Part shown: in pieces, positions 10,442 through 21,159 of the stretch
How the letters are laid out: each line of letters begins with the position of its first letter
Numbering within the stretch: the first letter of the stretch is position 1
Assembly (NCBI GenBank): GCA_001414345.1
Contig: LLCB01000429.1
Location: 1-38,396, forward strand
From: Hymenoscyphus infarciens
Taxonomy: Eukaryota > Ascomycota > Leotiomycetes > Helotiales > Helotiaceae
Length of the DNA stretch: 38,396 bases
Direction: 5' to 3'
Program-made: the position numbers and the translations under genes
Notes under the pieces: generated by a model
What the model was told of the DNA's origin: nothing
The model's database searches: none
Seen by the model: only the letters and a program-made list of their open reading frames with translations

Positions 10442-13073
10442 ATGTTTGCTTTTAATTCAAAGTCTGTAGCGATTCTTTTTCTCGCGTTGCGGAGTGTATT
10501 GGCTGTCGAACAAACCTCGGTTCTACCTACAAGAGAGAGCTTTGATGTTTTTAAATATGTTGATCCTTTAATTGGCACAATTGCTGGAGGCAAGATTCTC
10601 TTGAAAAAGTCTGTTGAATGCTCTAACTGTTTTCTCAGGTCATGTATTTCCCGGTGCAACGCTACCCTTCGGTCGGTCGCCTTACCCTCACCAGCAAAAA
10701 ATCATTGACAATATTCAGGAATGGCAAAGGCAGTTGCCGATGTCAATAATCCTGACGAGAAACAAGGAGGTTTTGCTTCCGATAACAGCGATATAACGGG
10801 CTTTTCACACATGCATGATTCGGGAACTGGAGGAGTAATTTCCATTATACGCAATTGAGGTTATTTGCTGAAAGAAATGCAGTCTCCATCACTCGGAAAC
10901 TTCCCAATATTTCCCCAGACAGGTTGTCCCGGCGATGATATCAACAACTGTTTCTGGACGAAGAAAGATCGTGCTTCAAGACGCATCAATGGCACCACTC
11001 AAGCTCGCCCTGGCTATTTTGCCGTCAGCTTGAATACCTCGATTCATACCGAGATGACAGTCTCAAACCACACCGCTTTATACCGACTTACCTTTCCTTC
11101 GAAGGTGTCAATTACAGCTTTCAAAAACCATACCTCGCTTCCCTACAGCCCATTGATACTCGTCGATCTCGCAGATCTCCCAGACAGCCGAACAGATGGG
11201 AAAATTGAGGTTGATCCAGGAACGGGTAGGATTTCGGGAAGTGGAACCTTCAGTCCATCTTTTGGAATCGGGTCTTACGAACTCCATTTTTGTGCGGATT
11301 TTCATGGAGCACCGGTGAGAGATACGGGAGTGTTTCAGAACAATCGAGCATCGAGTGCTGTGAAGACTATATCCACTCGAGCAGACGGTGTTAACGATCC
11401 TCCACTTCCAGCCGGTGCATGGTCTCAATTTACCGCACCGGTGAACAATCAACTAATCGCTCGTGTGGGAGTATCTTTTATCAGTGTTGCAAAGGCATGT
11501 CACAATGCCGAAACCGAGATCCCAGATTTTGATTTCAAGAAAGCTCAAGAGTCTGCTGAAGATGCTTGGAGGAAGAAACTTGCTGTTGTCAAGGTAGACA
11601 GTACTGGCGTCAGTGATGAAATCCAGACGGTATTCTGGTCGGGAATGTACCGTGCTATGATTTCACCTCAAGATTATACTGGCGAGAATCCATTGTGGGA
11701 GTCTTCGGAGCCATATTATGATTCCTACTATTGCATCTGGGATTCTTTCAGGAGCATCCATCCTCTCATCACTTTACTAGATCCACATAGTCAGACGTTG
11801 ATGGTTCGGAGTTTGATTGATATTTATCGCCACGAAGGTAGGTCTTAACCAGTCGCTGAAATCTCAATTCTGATTGTATTGTGCAGGAAAGCTTCCAGAT
11901 TGCCGTATGTCGCTATGCAAAGGCTTTACTCAAGGAGGATCTAATGCCGATATTGTATTGGCAGAATCCTATCTCAAGAATATTAGTGCTGGGGTAGATT
12001 GGGACGAGGGTTATAAAGCAGTCATCTCCGATGCAGAAGATGAACCTCTCGATTGGGCTATTGAAGGTCGTGGTGGCCTTACCTCTTGGAAAACCCTAGG
12101 TTACATCCCAACAGACGATTTCGATCCATACGGTTCTGGTCCTTTTACACGTTCCATATCTCGAACTGTGGAGTACGCATACAACGATTTCTGTATTGCC
12201 TTAATGGCAAAAAGTCTAGGCCACACAGCAGATGCCGAAACATACGTTAAACGCTCTGAGAATTGGAAGAATATGTACAATCCAACTCAAACATCACTGG
12301 TCACCAACTCAACAGGAAACATAGGAAAAACTGTCGACCCAGGATACGTAGGATTTCTCCAACCCCGATACCTAAACGGCACATTTGGCTACCAAGACCC
12401 AACCCTCTGTTCCCCCCTCTATAACTTCACATCCTGCTACCTAAACCCGAACGGTCACGAAACTTACGAAGGGTCCTCATGGATGTATACCTTCTACGTC
12501 CCCCAAGACATGGCAACCCTGGTAACCACGCTCGGGGGCCCGGAAGAATTCACCAATCGCCTCTCCTACCTCCACACATCGGGTCTCCTCTACATCGGCG
12601 ACGAACAAGCCTTCCTCCCCGTCTTCCAATTCCATTACGCCGGCCGACCAGCTCTCTCAGCAAAATTCTCACACTTCTACATCCCATCCCAATTCAACAC
12701 CTCGCTTAACGGGATAGCAGGAAATGATGACTCAGGAGCTATGGGTTCTTTTACTACACTCGCAATGATTGGTCTTTGGCCTGTGCCTGGGCAAGATGTA
12801 TATCTCATCACTCCGCCTTATTTTCCGAGTGTAAGTATCACGAATTCGCAAACGGGGAAGACAGCTACGGTGAAGAATGTGGGGTTCGAAGAGGGCAATG
12901 AGACGATTTATATCCAGAGTGCGACGCTAGATGGGGAAAAATGGACGAAGAATTGGATTACGCATCAGTTTTGGTTGGGAGGTGGTGTCCTAGAATTGGT
13001 GCTAGGGAGAAATGAGAGTTCTTGGGGGACCGGAGAGGAGGATTTACCACCCAGTGCTTCGACGGGGTTTTGA
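10442..13073 (+). CDS. Secreted GH92 alpha-mannosidase, 5 exons
   Basis: Exons are 10442-10589, 10639-10671, 10719-10834, 10883-11837 and 11887-13073, giving 812 residues. All four introns are 47-49 bp. The ATG at 10,442 starts a signal peptide (MFAFNSKSVAILFLALRSVLA). Family GH92 motifs appear in order: YVDPLIGT, GHVFPGATLPFG, GFSHMHDSGTGG, SLGNFPIFPQ, GGSNADIVLAESY, GHETYEGSSW and GNDDSGAMG, the last carrying the acidic pair used with calcium in characterised members. GH92 enzymes are calcium-dependent exo-alpha-mannosidases (1,2-, 1,3-, 1,4- or 1,6-linked) that trim N-glycans or mannan; the linkage cannot be read here. Many NxS/T sites fit secretion. Intron 1 (10590-10638) starts with GC, not GT. 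The frame is intact and all key motifs are present, so the enzyme is probably active. Confidence 0.95.
10590..10638 (+). other. Probable GC-AG intron in the GH92 gene
   Basis: Joining GGAG|GCAAGA at the 5' side to CTCAG|GTCAT at the 3' side restores the invariant run from the GGH glycines into HVFPG. The donor GCAAGA resembles the known GC-AG class, and a CTAAC branch-site-like element lies 14 bp before the acceptor. No GT donor nearby keeps the frame. Confidence 0.75.
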
Positions 13074-13169
13074 TCGAAGTTGATGTGAGCGGGTAATGAT
13101 GCTGCAGGTAATGGACATGATGTTTGTGTTTTGAGAAGTTTGGAAAGTAGCTCGTAATTCGTGATGAAT

Positions 13170-13175
13170 AATAAA
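13170..13175 (+). terminator. Putative poly(A) signal for GH92
   Basis: AATAAA about 97 bp after the stop; a second copy is at 13,214-13,219. Suggestive only. Confidence 0.3.
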
Positions 13176-13466
13176 AGAGGTAGCCAATACGTCTCATCGT
13201 CCTAACTTTCTTGAATAAACCACTGTTCTGGGTGTCCAGGTTAGTTTACTTGACCTGTACTAGAGAACTTGAACAACAAGCCCGGTAGGCCGGAACGAAC
13301 CTGACGTTTTTACTGCCGTTGTTACTGTCCGTCGCGAGGGTAGGATGCCAAGTACAGCAAGTAGTTCAAGTTTCTGGGTTTCGTAGATTGGCCAAGGAAT
13401 TAACACTCTCGACCAGTCACAGGGAGGTGTATTGTACGAAAGGGGTAAACTCATGAATTGGATATT

Positions 13467-13652
13467 TCAATCGCTCGCTAATGCAAAAAATGCTAGTGCT
13501 CCTGGGACAAGATAGCCTAAAGCCCCCTTCAACCTCCCTTTGTACACCAACACACCGTTCATCGTGAGAAGGCCAACCATCAAGTCGGCACTCCAGCGAG
13601 CAATACCTTTCACAGCTAAGTAGCACTGGCCAAGCTCAAAGGGTACTACCCT
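13467..13652 (-). pseudogene. Hydrophobic protein fragment
   Basis: A 61-codon open stretch on the minus strand with no suitable 5' ATG reads as a membrane-protein C-terminus: LAVKGIARWSADLMVGLL, then KGRLKGALGYLVPGALAFFA, then a stop at 13,469-13,467. A stop at 13,655-13,653 closes it upstream, so it needs a missing upstream exon or is a remnant. The pattern recalls small fungal four-helix membrane proteins of the DUF4267 type, but I cannot confirm this. Smaller frames at 13,626-13,417 and 13,454-13,260 on the same strand are probably chance. The acceptor-like TTAG at about 13,660 would allow splicing from further 5', yet that DNA is used by the zinc-finger gene. Confidence 0.3.
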
Positions 13653-13715
13653 TCAACTAACCGAACATAATCACAACTTTGGCAATCCTGAGTTCTCAAT
13701 TCCTTCCCACCCAAA

Positions 13716-14507
13716 TTAAAGAAAGGGTGTCTCTCCAAGTTGTGAACTGCTGCGCGTGCCGGTGGTTGCTATGACGTTCGTACTACGGAATTGCTGGTAG
13801 GTATAACCCTCCTCGTCGTCCGCGTCAAAGTCGGATTTTCTCTTCTTGTGTCCCGCACTCGCTGCAGGCGTTTCAATCGGCATAGTATCCAGCAGACCAG
13901 CCAGCTTGCAAACATCCTTGTCGCCGGTTTCCTCATGAGACGCGGCAATTACCATCAACTCATTGTCTACGGTCCACTGGGCGATTCCTGTTTTGATACA
14001 TATTGCAGCTACTGTGTCGACGAGTTCGGCGAAGAAATCCTTCCTTGGTGGCTGGCCTGGACATTGGGAGGATATGTGGCGGGAGGAGAGACTTCTTGCC
14101 GTTTCGAGCGTGTCGCAGGTTTTGCAGTTCCACCGGTCTAGAGCGTATCAATATGTGTTTCTCGCTGTATGAAAGGCTGGGAGCAGAAGTTACATACGGG
14201 TCGACGGCGAGATTTCTTTATCGTGCTGTTTGGCGGCGGACTTTAAAAAAGAATCAATCGCGACGAAATTGGTTCTCAAGGTGGCCTCGGGGGCCCATAC
14301 GATTTCAATGAGTACAAGTGGTGGATCGTGTGGTTTGGGGTTGAGGCGCTTTATATAACGACCGACTTTGACATTTCCCTCCAAGGGAGCCTTTTTGACG
14401 GCCAATGATGGAGATAGTTCTGTGATGGTAAGCATGTTGAATGTTGCATAATGGTGTGTTTGAGAGTGAAGGTCTTCCCCGCTGGGATGTTGTCGGCTAG
14501 AAGGCAT
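13716..14507 (-). CDS. Hypothetical protein with one C2HC zinc finger, 2 exons
   Basis: Exons on the minus strand are 14507-14198 and 14137-13716, with a 60-bp intron (donor GTATGT, acceptor CTCTAG). The join keeps frame and gives 243 residues. I took the ATG at 14,507; an inner ATG 24 codons on is possible. Residues 108-129 show C-x2-C-x12-H-x4-C (WNCKTC...RHISSQC), the spacing of a classical C2H2/C2HC finger; the intron falls just before it. The N-terminal part (about 25-100) reads as a compact domain with EGNVKVGRYIKRLNPKPHDP. After the finger comes a helical segment (KDFFAELVDTVAAICIKTG), then a probable nuclear signal KKRKSDFDADDEE and a Ser/Thr-rich tail. A nuclear nucleic-acid- or protein-binding role is an inference. 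I do not recognise the family. Confidence 0.7.
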
Positions 14508-15709
14508 GTAAACAATGACGAGGAAGGTGCGATTGAGGGAAAGTATCAACCCAGATTATTTGGATGATGGCCATCAATTTTCCTAGAAAGTTGGAACGAT
14601 GAGAGCTACAGGGAGGGCAGGCACGAATCGTACTGTCTCTTTTTATTTTCCATTGCGGGGGGTTGATAGGGTTTGGGAACTGACCATGATGGTATTCTGC
14701 TCTGCCCCCAGAATTGTTGAACCCAAATTTGAAAAACGACTTCCCTTATTTCGAATAGCGACTCGAATAATGTTTGATGTTATCGCAAAGTTCAGGCATA
14801 ATTGTGTCCAGGTAACGATTCGAAGTGTAGTGTAAATCTCGAACAAACACGCTTCTGACAATGCAGTATTTAAGAGATAGGGTAACATTATATGATTTTC
14901 TCGTGAACACAAGACTTGCACCTGTAGGAGAAACGCAAAGAATATCTCCTGTACTGTACAAGCTTGACTGCGCTGGCAGTGGCACTTTTTACGTTGGGTC
15001 AGGGGTCAGGGGAGGAACTACCTCAACCGAGAGTCCAGAAACCAGGGCAGATGAGGTTTGGGCAGTGTTGCTTCCCTCACTCTGGCGTGTCGACAGGACG
15101 AAATAACGAGGACGGCTAGTCGGAGGAAAGAACGACCGTTTACTTCAAATGTTGCCCATTCCTTCACTTATCGACAAAATCGCCCAGTGGTCGCCTTTAT
15201 ATGGAAGGAAATCTAGAGGGTTATCTCCCCCCTATCAAAAACCTAGAAAATGGTTGAGATCTAAACGACGACATTCTTCTAGGACTTCTGGAAGATATTT
15301 GTTTGTCGGCATTGTTTCCTGTTCTTCGCATTGCTGGATCTGCAATTTCGGGATGATCCTAGCCTGTGGAAGTCATGGTGAAAGCATTCGCTGGGGTTCG
15401 CGTCAATTTCGTGAATTCATGCGTGCATTGGAAAAAATGGTAGAAACTCACCCAATTAGGGAGAACTATACTAATTTATATAGAAGCCGATCCCATGTTC
15501 TCCAGCTTCGACTGATCCTGAACATCAAACTCCGATTGCTACGAAAATAGTTCTCTGCTGTTGTCAAAAAGGAGTCAGTCAACGCGCCATTATTTCCCGG
15601 CGCGAGAACCTCGGGAATATATTTCGAGTCCAACAGCTCCATCCTTCCAGGCTCTTTCAGTCCTGCCAACAATCAATTGCCCTGACCCTCCACCCAAACC
15701 GTAATCGAA
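14508..15709. other. Intergenic, no gene seen
   Basis: Divergent gap of 1.2 kb between the zinc-finger gene (minus) and the AT-hook gene (plus). Frames at 14,861-15,106 and 15,149-15,550 (plus) have neither motifs nor credible splice sites. It should hold both promoters; I see no clear TATA box. Confidence 0.5.
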
Positions 15710-16597
15710 ATGTCGGCAGAAGTTGCGAAGAAGAGAGGGAGACCGAGGAAGGTGGTTGTGGAGGCTGGGGTCGAAGTTCCAGAGAAAACCACAACCACAC
15801 GGGCAAAGTCCACAAAAGCAGCAACAACTCCAGCGAAGCCAAAGACCGCAAAGGTAGTGAAAACGACAACTTCTCCGGTCGCACCCAAGCCGACTCCATC
15901 TGCGAATGCCTCAGTAACCCCTGACACGAAAACGGATATTGGGTTGGAAGAAAAAGCCAAAGAAGCGGCGAAGAAAGCGATCAGCAAAGTCCAAGCCAAA
16001 GCTTCAGCACCACCAAAGAAAACACCGTTCCCAATTGCGAGAAAGGCAGAGAAGGTAGTCGCACAAGCAGCTCCTGTTTCCAGCAAGCCAGTCTCAACGC
16101 CTGCTGTCAAGGTACCGATTACCCCTATACCAGCTTCAGCAGAGGCTGCCTCCAAAACACCATGGCAGGCTTCGCAATCGCCAGTTACTTCGAAAGTCCC
16201 AATACCAGAAATGCCAGGAAGCTCAAAGATATTAAGCAAAGTCCGCGAGTTATCCCAGACGAACGTATCACCGCAGCCTCAATCCATTCCCACCAAGTCT
16301 ACCCCTCCTTCCGAGCCAGTCTCGACATCACCCACCATAAAACCACAAACACTCCGTCCGATCCCAACCGAGACCTCAAAACCCACTGTCTCGAAACCCA
16401 CACCTATCCCCAGAGTCCCAATCGCGTCAATCAATAAAGAGATAGTCTCCAACATATCTGCAAGGGCTGGGGCAAGGCCTGGAGGAAGCAACAACTTACC
16501 ACCGAATTACAAAACTGCAGCTAGAAAGATCACAATGGCGATAGTTGCGATGCCAATTGCCATTGTCACAAGTTACGTGCTCTACCAAAGACGTTAG
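15710..16597 (+). CDS. AT-hook protein with C-terminal membrane anchor, 295 residues
   Basis: A single uninterrupted frame from ATG at 15,710 to TAG at 16,597. Residues 7-14 are KKRGRPRK, a textbook AT-hook core (RGRP). Residues 15-250 are low-complexity, rich in Lys, Ala, Pro, Thr and Ser, like a histone H1 tail or a disordered spacer. Near the end, NNLPPNYKTAARK leads into one hydrophobic helix at 274-292 (ITMAIVAMPIAIVTSYVLY), then QRR. That layout is a tail anchor: the bulk would face the cytosol or nucleoplasm, with the last helix in the ER, nuclear envelope or mitochondrial outer membrane. The AT-hook may be functional or chance in a basic, proline-rich protein. No enzymatic domain is present. 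An intron in the low-complexity part cannot be excluded. Confidence 0.75.
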   Translation: MSAEVAKKRGRPRKVVVEAGVEVPEKTTTTRAKSTKAATTPAKPKTAKVVKTTTSPVAPKPTPSANASVTPDTKTDIGLEEKAKEAAKKAISKVQAKASAPPKKTPFPIARKAEKVVAQAAPVSSKPVSTPAVKVPITPIPASAEAASKTPWQASQSPVTSKVPIPEMPGSSKILSKVRELSQTNVSPQPQSIPTKSTPPSEPVSTSPTIKPQTLRPIPTETSKPTVSKPTPIPRVPIASINKEIVSNISARAGARPGGSNNLPPNYKTAARKITMAIVAMPIAIVTSYVLYQRR

Positions 16598-17550
16598 TGG
16601 TTCCCAATCCCAAATTTGCTTGCGTAAGTTAAGGCGGACATATTTGCTGACATTTTGATAAATTAGTGATATTAAAAGAGGAGCAGAAAAGTCTTGTCAG
16701 ACCAGTACCAGTGCGAGCAGAGGAGAAGCAAACTGTACTATCGGCGACGCTCCCAAACGAACTCCCATAAAGGAATGAGCAAGTCATGGAGGGGTATGCA
16801 CATATTTAGCATATAATATGACGCCATGAAAGACGTGTTATGATAATGTATACAGTACAGCAAAATCTCCAACATATTTGATACCCAATTCATAATTTTC
16901 CTTCGGGTCTCTTCCAGTAGGCTTGAGAATTCGGCGTGACTTGGGTGAGTATTGGTATCCGAAAAGGCCTTGTGGTATCGTCTAATGGAAATTAGGATTT
17001 GAGACATGAACATCGTGAGTTGTCTATGTTTTTACCCATATTGGGTCCGGGACAAGCCCCTCCACTATGCAGAGAAACACATGCCAGTATATGTTGCCTT
17101 GGATCAATCTATATAACCCCTTGCCATGTACTGAACCCATGGATTGATCTCCTCTCCACTTCCAGCAACGCCATCCACCAAATGCAACAGGATAACCTCT
17201 CAAAGAACTTCCCATGGGCAGTGACGCCAAATAATTTCTAAAATTTCAAATTTCGAGTGCGGTTTGTTTGACTTGTCCCTTTCAATATTTCAAAATCGGG
17301 ACCCAATGCTCAATTTCTCAGCCTACTCACCTCACATTTTCACACCATCACTAAACGAGGCCCAGGTACATGGTTTTCTCCAACTCGAATCTCACAATTC
17401 ATCACTTACCTGGATATTCGAACCACTATCACCCCCAGTCTAATCTGTTGGTGCGACCCCCCTCCATGAAATAAATTTCTGATGTGGGCCATCCTTTGAG
17501 CTTTCCGAGATGCTGTGCGCAAAACACCTAATCAGTTCTCTCGCCGCCGC
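16598..17550. other. Intergenic, no gene seen
   Basis: Frames at 17,013-16,738 and 17,230-17,024 (minus) lack motifs and splice support. A tRNA A-box-like string near 16,970 has no T-arm partner. Nothing else stands out. Confidence 0.4.
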
Positions 17551-17553
17551 AAG

Positions 17554-17790
17554 ATGTCTTCCGAGAACATTTCCACTGCGGCACTAGAGGCGTCATGTTG
17601 CTACTAGTCTTCAATTGGATCGACTGTTCGTGATGTAGATGCTGAGGGAAATCCGGTATTTTTAACGCACTACAGCTTTGCAGAGCTTGGCTTTTGGGAA
17701 CATGGTGGAATTCGCAATGTTGCTAGTTGTGCCAATTTGAATGGTGGCAGTGCTGTGTTAGCAATGCGGTGCATACGATTCCAGAGATAG
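17554..17790 (+). pseudogene. Short hypothetical fragment with an internal stop
   Basis: From ATG 17,554 the frame reads 17 codons, meets TAG (17,605-17,607), then continues 60 codons with protein-like content (DVDAEGNPVFLTHYSFAELG, then FWEHGGIRNVASCANLNGG) to TAG at 17,788-17,790. Either the first stop is a mutation or CTACTAG is a splice acceptor. I do not recognise the product. Confidence 0.3.
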
Positions 17791-17819
17791 ATCTGCAAAG
17801 ACGAGGTCAGATGGACTAG

Positions 17820-19830
17820 ATGAGCAACTTCCTTTTGGAAGGTGCTTCCATCTGTACAGTTGATATCCCCATCATTGCGGCACGTCATCTTCAATACGAG
17901 GTGAGCTCCAATCCCTTTGGTCGTGGTTTATGGTTCAAGTGGAGTTGGGAATGCGTCGATGTCTGGGATCTGAATAGCCATCCAATGGGGGAATTAAATT
18001 TCGTGGGTGGTGTGGTTTGACAACTCTACGATTGAGGAGCTTCCGGAGTGGTCCTTTTTAACTACTCGGATTTCGGAGGAATGGGTAGGCTGGTGAGGGG
18101 TTTTCAGGTACTGAGTATTCCCTTATCCTCTCTCCTGCGAGGCTATTTAACAATGATATCCGAAAGCTATACATCATCTACTGTACTTCTCATCCTGCCA
18201 CAATGCTCTTTCAATGGCGGTGTTGGTTCTTGATCCTCGGATTGAGAACCCCAATTCCAATGCAACTCTTGCTTGACGGGTGGAAATCAAGCCTCTTTAT
18301 CCTCTCAAACCATATTATCTCGAAATCAGTCTGTTATTTATGCCCGCCAGTTTTACTTCACACTAACGTCAACTCCAGGGCGGCTTCCCATCATGCTACA
18401 AGATCTATCTCAGAAGCACATTTCCAACTACAAATCCACCACCTTGTCTTTACGAACTCCTTTGTATGGAACCGCGGGAACAGAGCAGAGAAATTTAGAA
18501 CAATCTTCTCCAAGAGGTTCAGCATTTTCTGGATATTCTTATACCCCACCTACCGCAACCTCCAATTTCGTCGATACTGAACTACCGCTTTATCCTCATC
18601 AACTCAATATCAGCTTGACCTCTGCGAATACCGTGACGTTATCTGGTCAACTTGATCATTCCAGCCGCTCCGTCTGTCATACTGGACATCGTTCGTCCTA
18701 CGCAGAGCACGTTTCGAGGGTTGTAGTTGACACATGAATCATGTTCTAGTTGGGCTTTTGTGTCCATCGTTGCGCTACACAATTTTCGATTTACCGAAGT
18801 AATTCAGCTGGGTTTTAAGACAACACTCTTCCAAACCCGATTCCACTTCTCGAATCAACGATGCATTCCTGGCAAGAGTCAAACAGAGGCGAGCTTCTTC
18901 CACACGATCTGAATATCAGGCGTCCAAAGTTCCTGTACTTGATCAAGCATATGGGGTGGTGCACGAATTTGGAGAGCGCTGTGCTTGATGCTCGATATCA
19001 ACACCAAACAGGACAACAATTTACCTTAAGCAGGCTCGGTGTTCTTGTCATCAAACAAATGCGAATTTGGAATTACACGATGCAGGGATCAAAGTATTTT
19101 ATGGGGTACAGCGCAAGTCAATATTCCCACAATGAGCTGGCATGTTTCCTGATCACAAAGTCCAGAACTTCCACAAATGAGAAGCTTTTTGAGGGCAACC
19201 CATACATCAAAATCACACACGTGGGCCTCATCGAGAAGAAAAAAATGAGTCTTTTCAGCATCACGATGCTCTTCACATCACCGCAGACGGCTTTCGGCAT
19301 AACGTAACGATCTGCATACATTATGATCAGCAGCACGAAGACAACCCTGGATGACAGCGAAGTTCTGCACGAAAGGTGGACGAATGAGCAACACCCAGCT
19401 GAATCGTTTTTCCAGGACCACGAATGGATGCAGAAACCGAGCACGAGGACTTTCAAGACTTCTTGTTTCCCCCAAAAAATGATGGTTCGGAAGTACCCAT
19501 CTTTCAGTACCGATGCATCGAATCCTAGAGCAACAGCACGTCTGAAAATCTATCGCTATTTCACTGCGAGAGATCGAATATTCCAAGGCAGAGAGCAAGG
19601 AAGCAAAGGTCCGATTAATAGAGGACCTCTATTGGCTACTGGGTTCAAGTGATCAATAGGTCTTTAAGCGGTCAGACGCCTCGCTTCCCATTTATCAAAG
19701 CATGACTCGTCTCGGCTTTCCTCCTCCAATTTTGTTGATTTCTCGAAATACAACAACAAACGCGATCATGTTGCTTGGTCCTTCGGATGAGGAAACTGCT
19801 AAGTTTCTGAAAAATCATACTTCGAAGTAA
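17820..19830 (+). pseudogene. Decayed coding region of unknown function
   Basis: Plus-strand open stretches starting at 17,820, 18,048, 18,273, 18,861 and 19,323 all share one frame, separated by stops. From about 19,220 a second frame also looks coding (HHDALHITADGFRHNVTIC near 19,255-19,315) and is broken several times by TGA, each one transition from CGA. A third frame near 19,600-19,830 reads VRLIEDLYWLLGSSDQ, then TAG, then VFKRSDASLPIYQSMTRLGF, MLLGPSDEETAKFLKNHTSK, and a final TAA. Alternating frames and transition-type stops suggest a gene, or neighbouring genes, decayed by point mutation and small indels. I cannot assign a family. Some pieces may instead be exons of a gene whose splicing I have not solved. 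Confidence 0.35.
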
Positions 19831-20538
19831 ATGCTCACCTGTTTGTCTTGTAATGTGAGATATGTCTGACCAAGGGATTGGTTGGCCTTGTTTATTGTGT
19901 AATGAGCTTTCTGGCACAGGAGCGTTGTTGTTACTGCCCCACAAGGGGGACGAGATGCGATTGTGGGGAAAAGGAGGGGTCGGCTGTGGCCTGTGGCACT
20001 GTATCCCTACCCAGCGCGTGATGAACGCGAATGCGTCTCCACCTCTCATCGCCTTCCTCCTCGGGCCAACAGATCTGACATCCCTACAACGTTGTAGTCA
20101 CTTCCCAGTCATCACTTATCCGTCCGAACCGGACCGTAATCCAACCTCGAACCCATTCGGCATCAAAATAACAATCCAATTAATTTAGCCGAACCTGTCA
20201 ACCAGTCAACTTGATACTAGAAGTCTACACAAAACAGCCAGGCCAGGCAATGCACAGAATGTTGACGGTCGCACGACTGCCATGTATGTACGTTGCCTCC
20301 CCTGGCAGATCTCAAAAAGGTACCGTTCGGAAGATTAAGCCTCACCAATTCTCACCAATGAATGCCGTACTAGGCTGATTTGACAGTGCATATACGGATC
20401 TGGCTGCGCTGGCGGCGGGGATTAAGATTAAGTATACAGCACAACGGTACACCGTTTGACGCCCCTTGACGCCATATTAACGCCAAAGCTTCCTTGATTC
20501 AGTGGATATGCACCTCGACGTAGATCCATAGTCACGCC

Positions 20539-20900
20539 TCATCGGGGCTTTTTTGTGATGAACAGTGTACGACTCGGCAAGAACTGGTCCGGTTCTTCTA
20601 TACGCATGGCCCTCTCATACCTCACAAGACTTGCCACGGCATGTGCTCTTCGCACGACGATGTATGCCGGAAAAGGCACTTGAAAAGACAAAAAGTTAGA
20701 CGTCAGTCGTCCGAGGTACATACAGTAAAAGATGGGCCACGTTGGCACCGAATCACAAGGGGTTATCGTGAGATCTTCTTCAGGAAGGCGACCAACATTC
20801 TCCAAGTCCTCGCCTCTAGCGGATACGGTACGGTGCAGGTATGTTGTGCGGACAGGGGACAGGATTCGATTGAACAATGAAGATGGAGAGCAATCTTGAA
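20539..20900 (-). CDS. Possible 3' end of a spliced hypothetical gene
   Basis: A minus-strand frame passes a 45-bp candidate intron (20723-20679) with donor GTATGT, a CTAAC element and acceptor TTTTCAAG. Splicing keeps the frame: upstream GEDLENVGRLPEEDLTITPC, downstream AYIVVRRAHAVASLVRYERA, ending in TGA at 20,541-20,539. Upstream the frame opens at an acceptor-like CCCCTAG near 20,917 and no start codon is found, so at least one 5' exon is missing from this model. I recognise no family, and chance cannot be excluded. The rest of 19,831-21,159 shows no other gene and should contain the promoter of the rhamnosidase. Confidence 0.3.
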
Positions 20901-21159
20901 TCCGACCACTTGACTAGGGGGTTCTGTTGGTTAGCTGGATTTGTCTGGAGTCAGAGGGAGTCAGTCAACCGGGCATAAAGTCTGAGCAGTGCGCTTGCTT
21001 TCTGTGACCCAGAAGTTCTCTCCCTTTTGACCTCTTTCTGTCAGGCGCCCACCCGTAGCTCTTGAGAGTCATAGACCATATTGTTTGTTCGTTTCAAAGT
21101 TATGTTAATAGGCAGCATCTAAAGTAGGTTTATGGATCTTCTTAGCCGCTCAAGGCAAG

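Noticed and set aside
13417..13626. MYND-like zinc-finger half (YCSLECRLDGWPSHDERC) on the minus strand
   Set aside because: The spacing resembles a MYND C-terminal half, but the first cysteine pairs are absent upstream and an overlapping frame reads better as a membrane protein.
16969..17030. tRNA-like A-box string (GTGGTATCGTCTAATGG)
   Set aside because: No T-arm (GGTTCGAATCC-like) or acceptor pairing follows within tRNA length.
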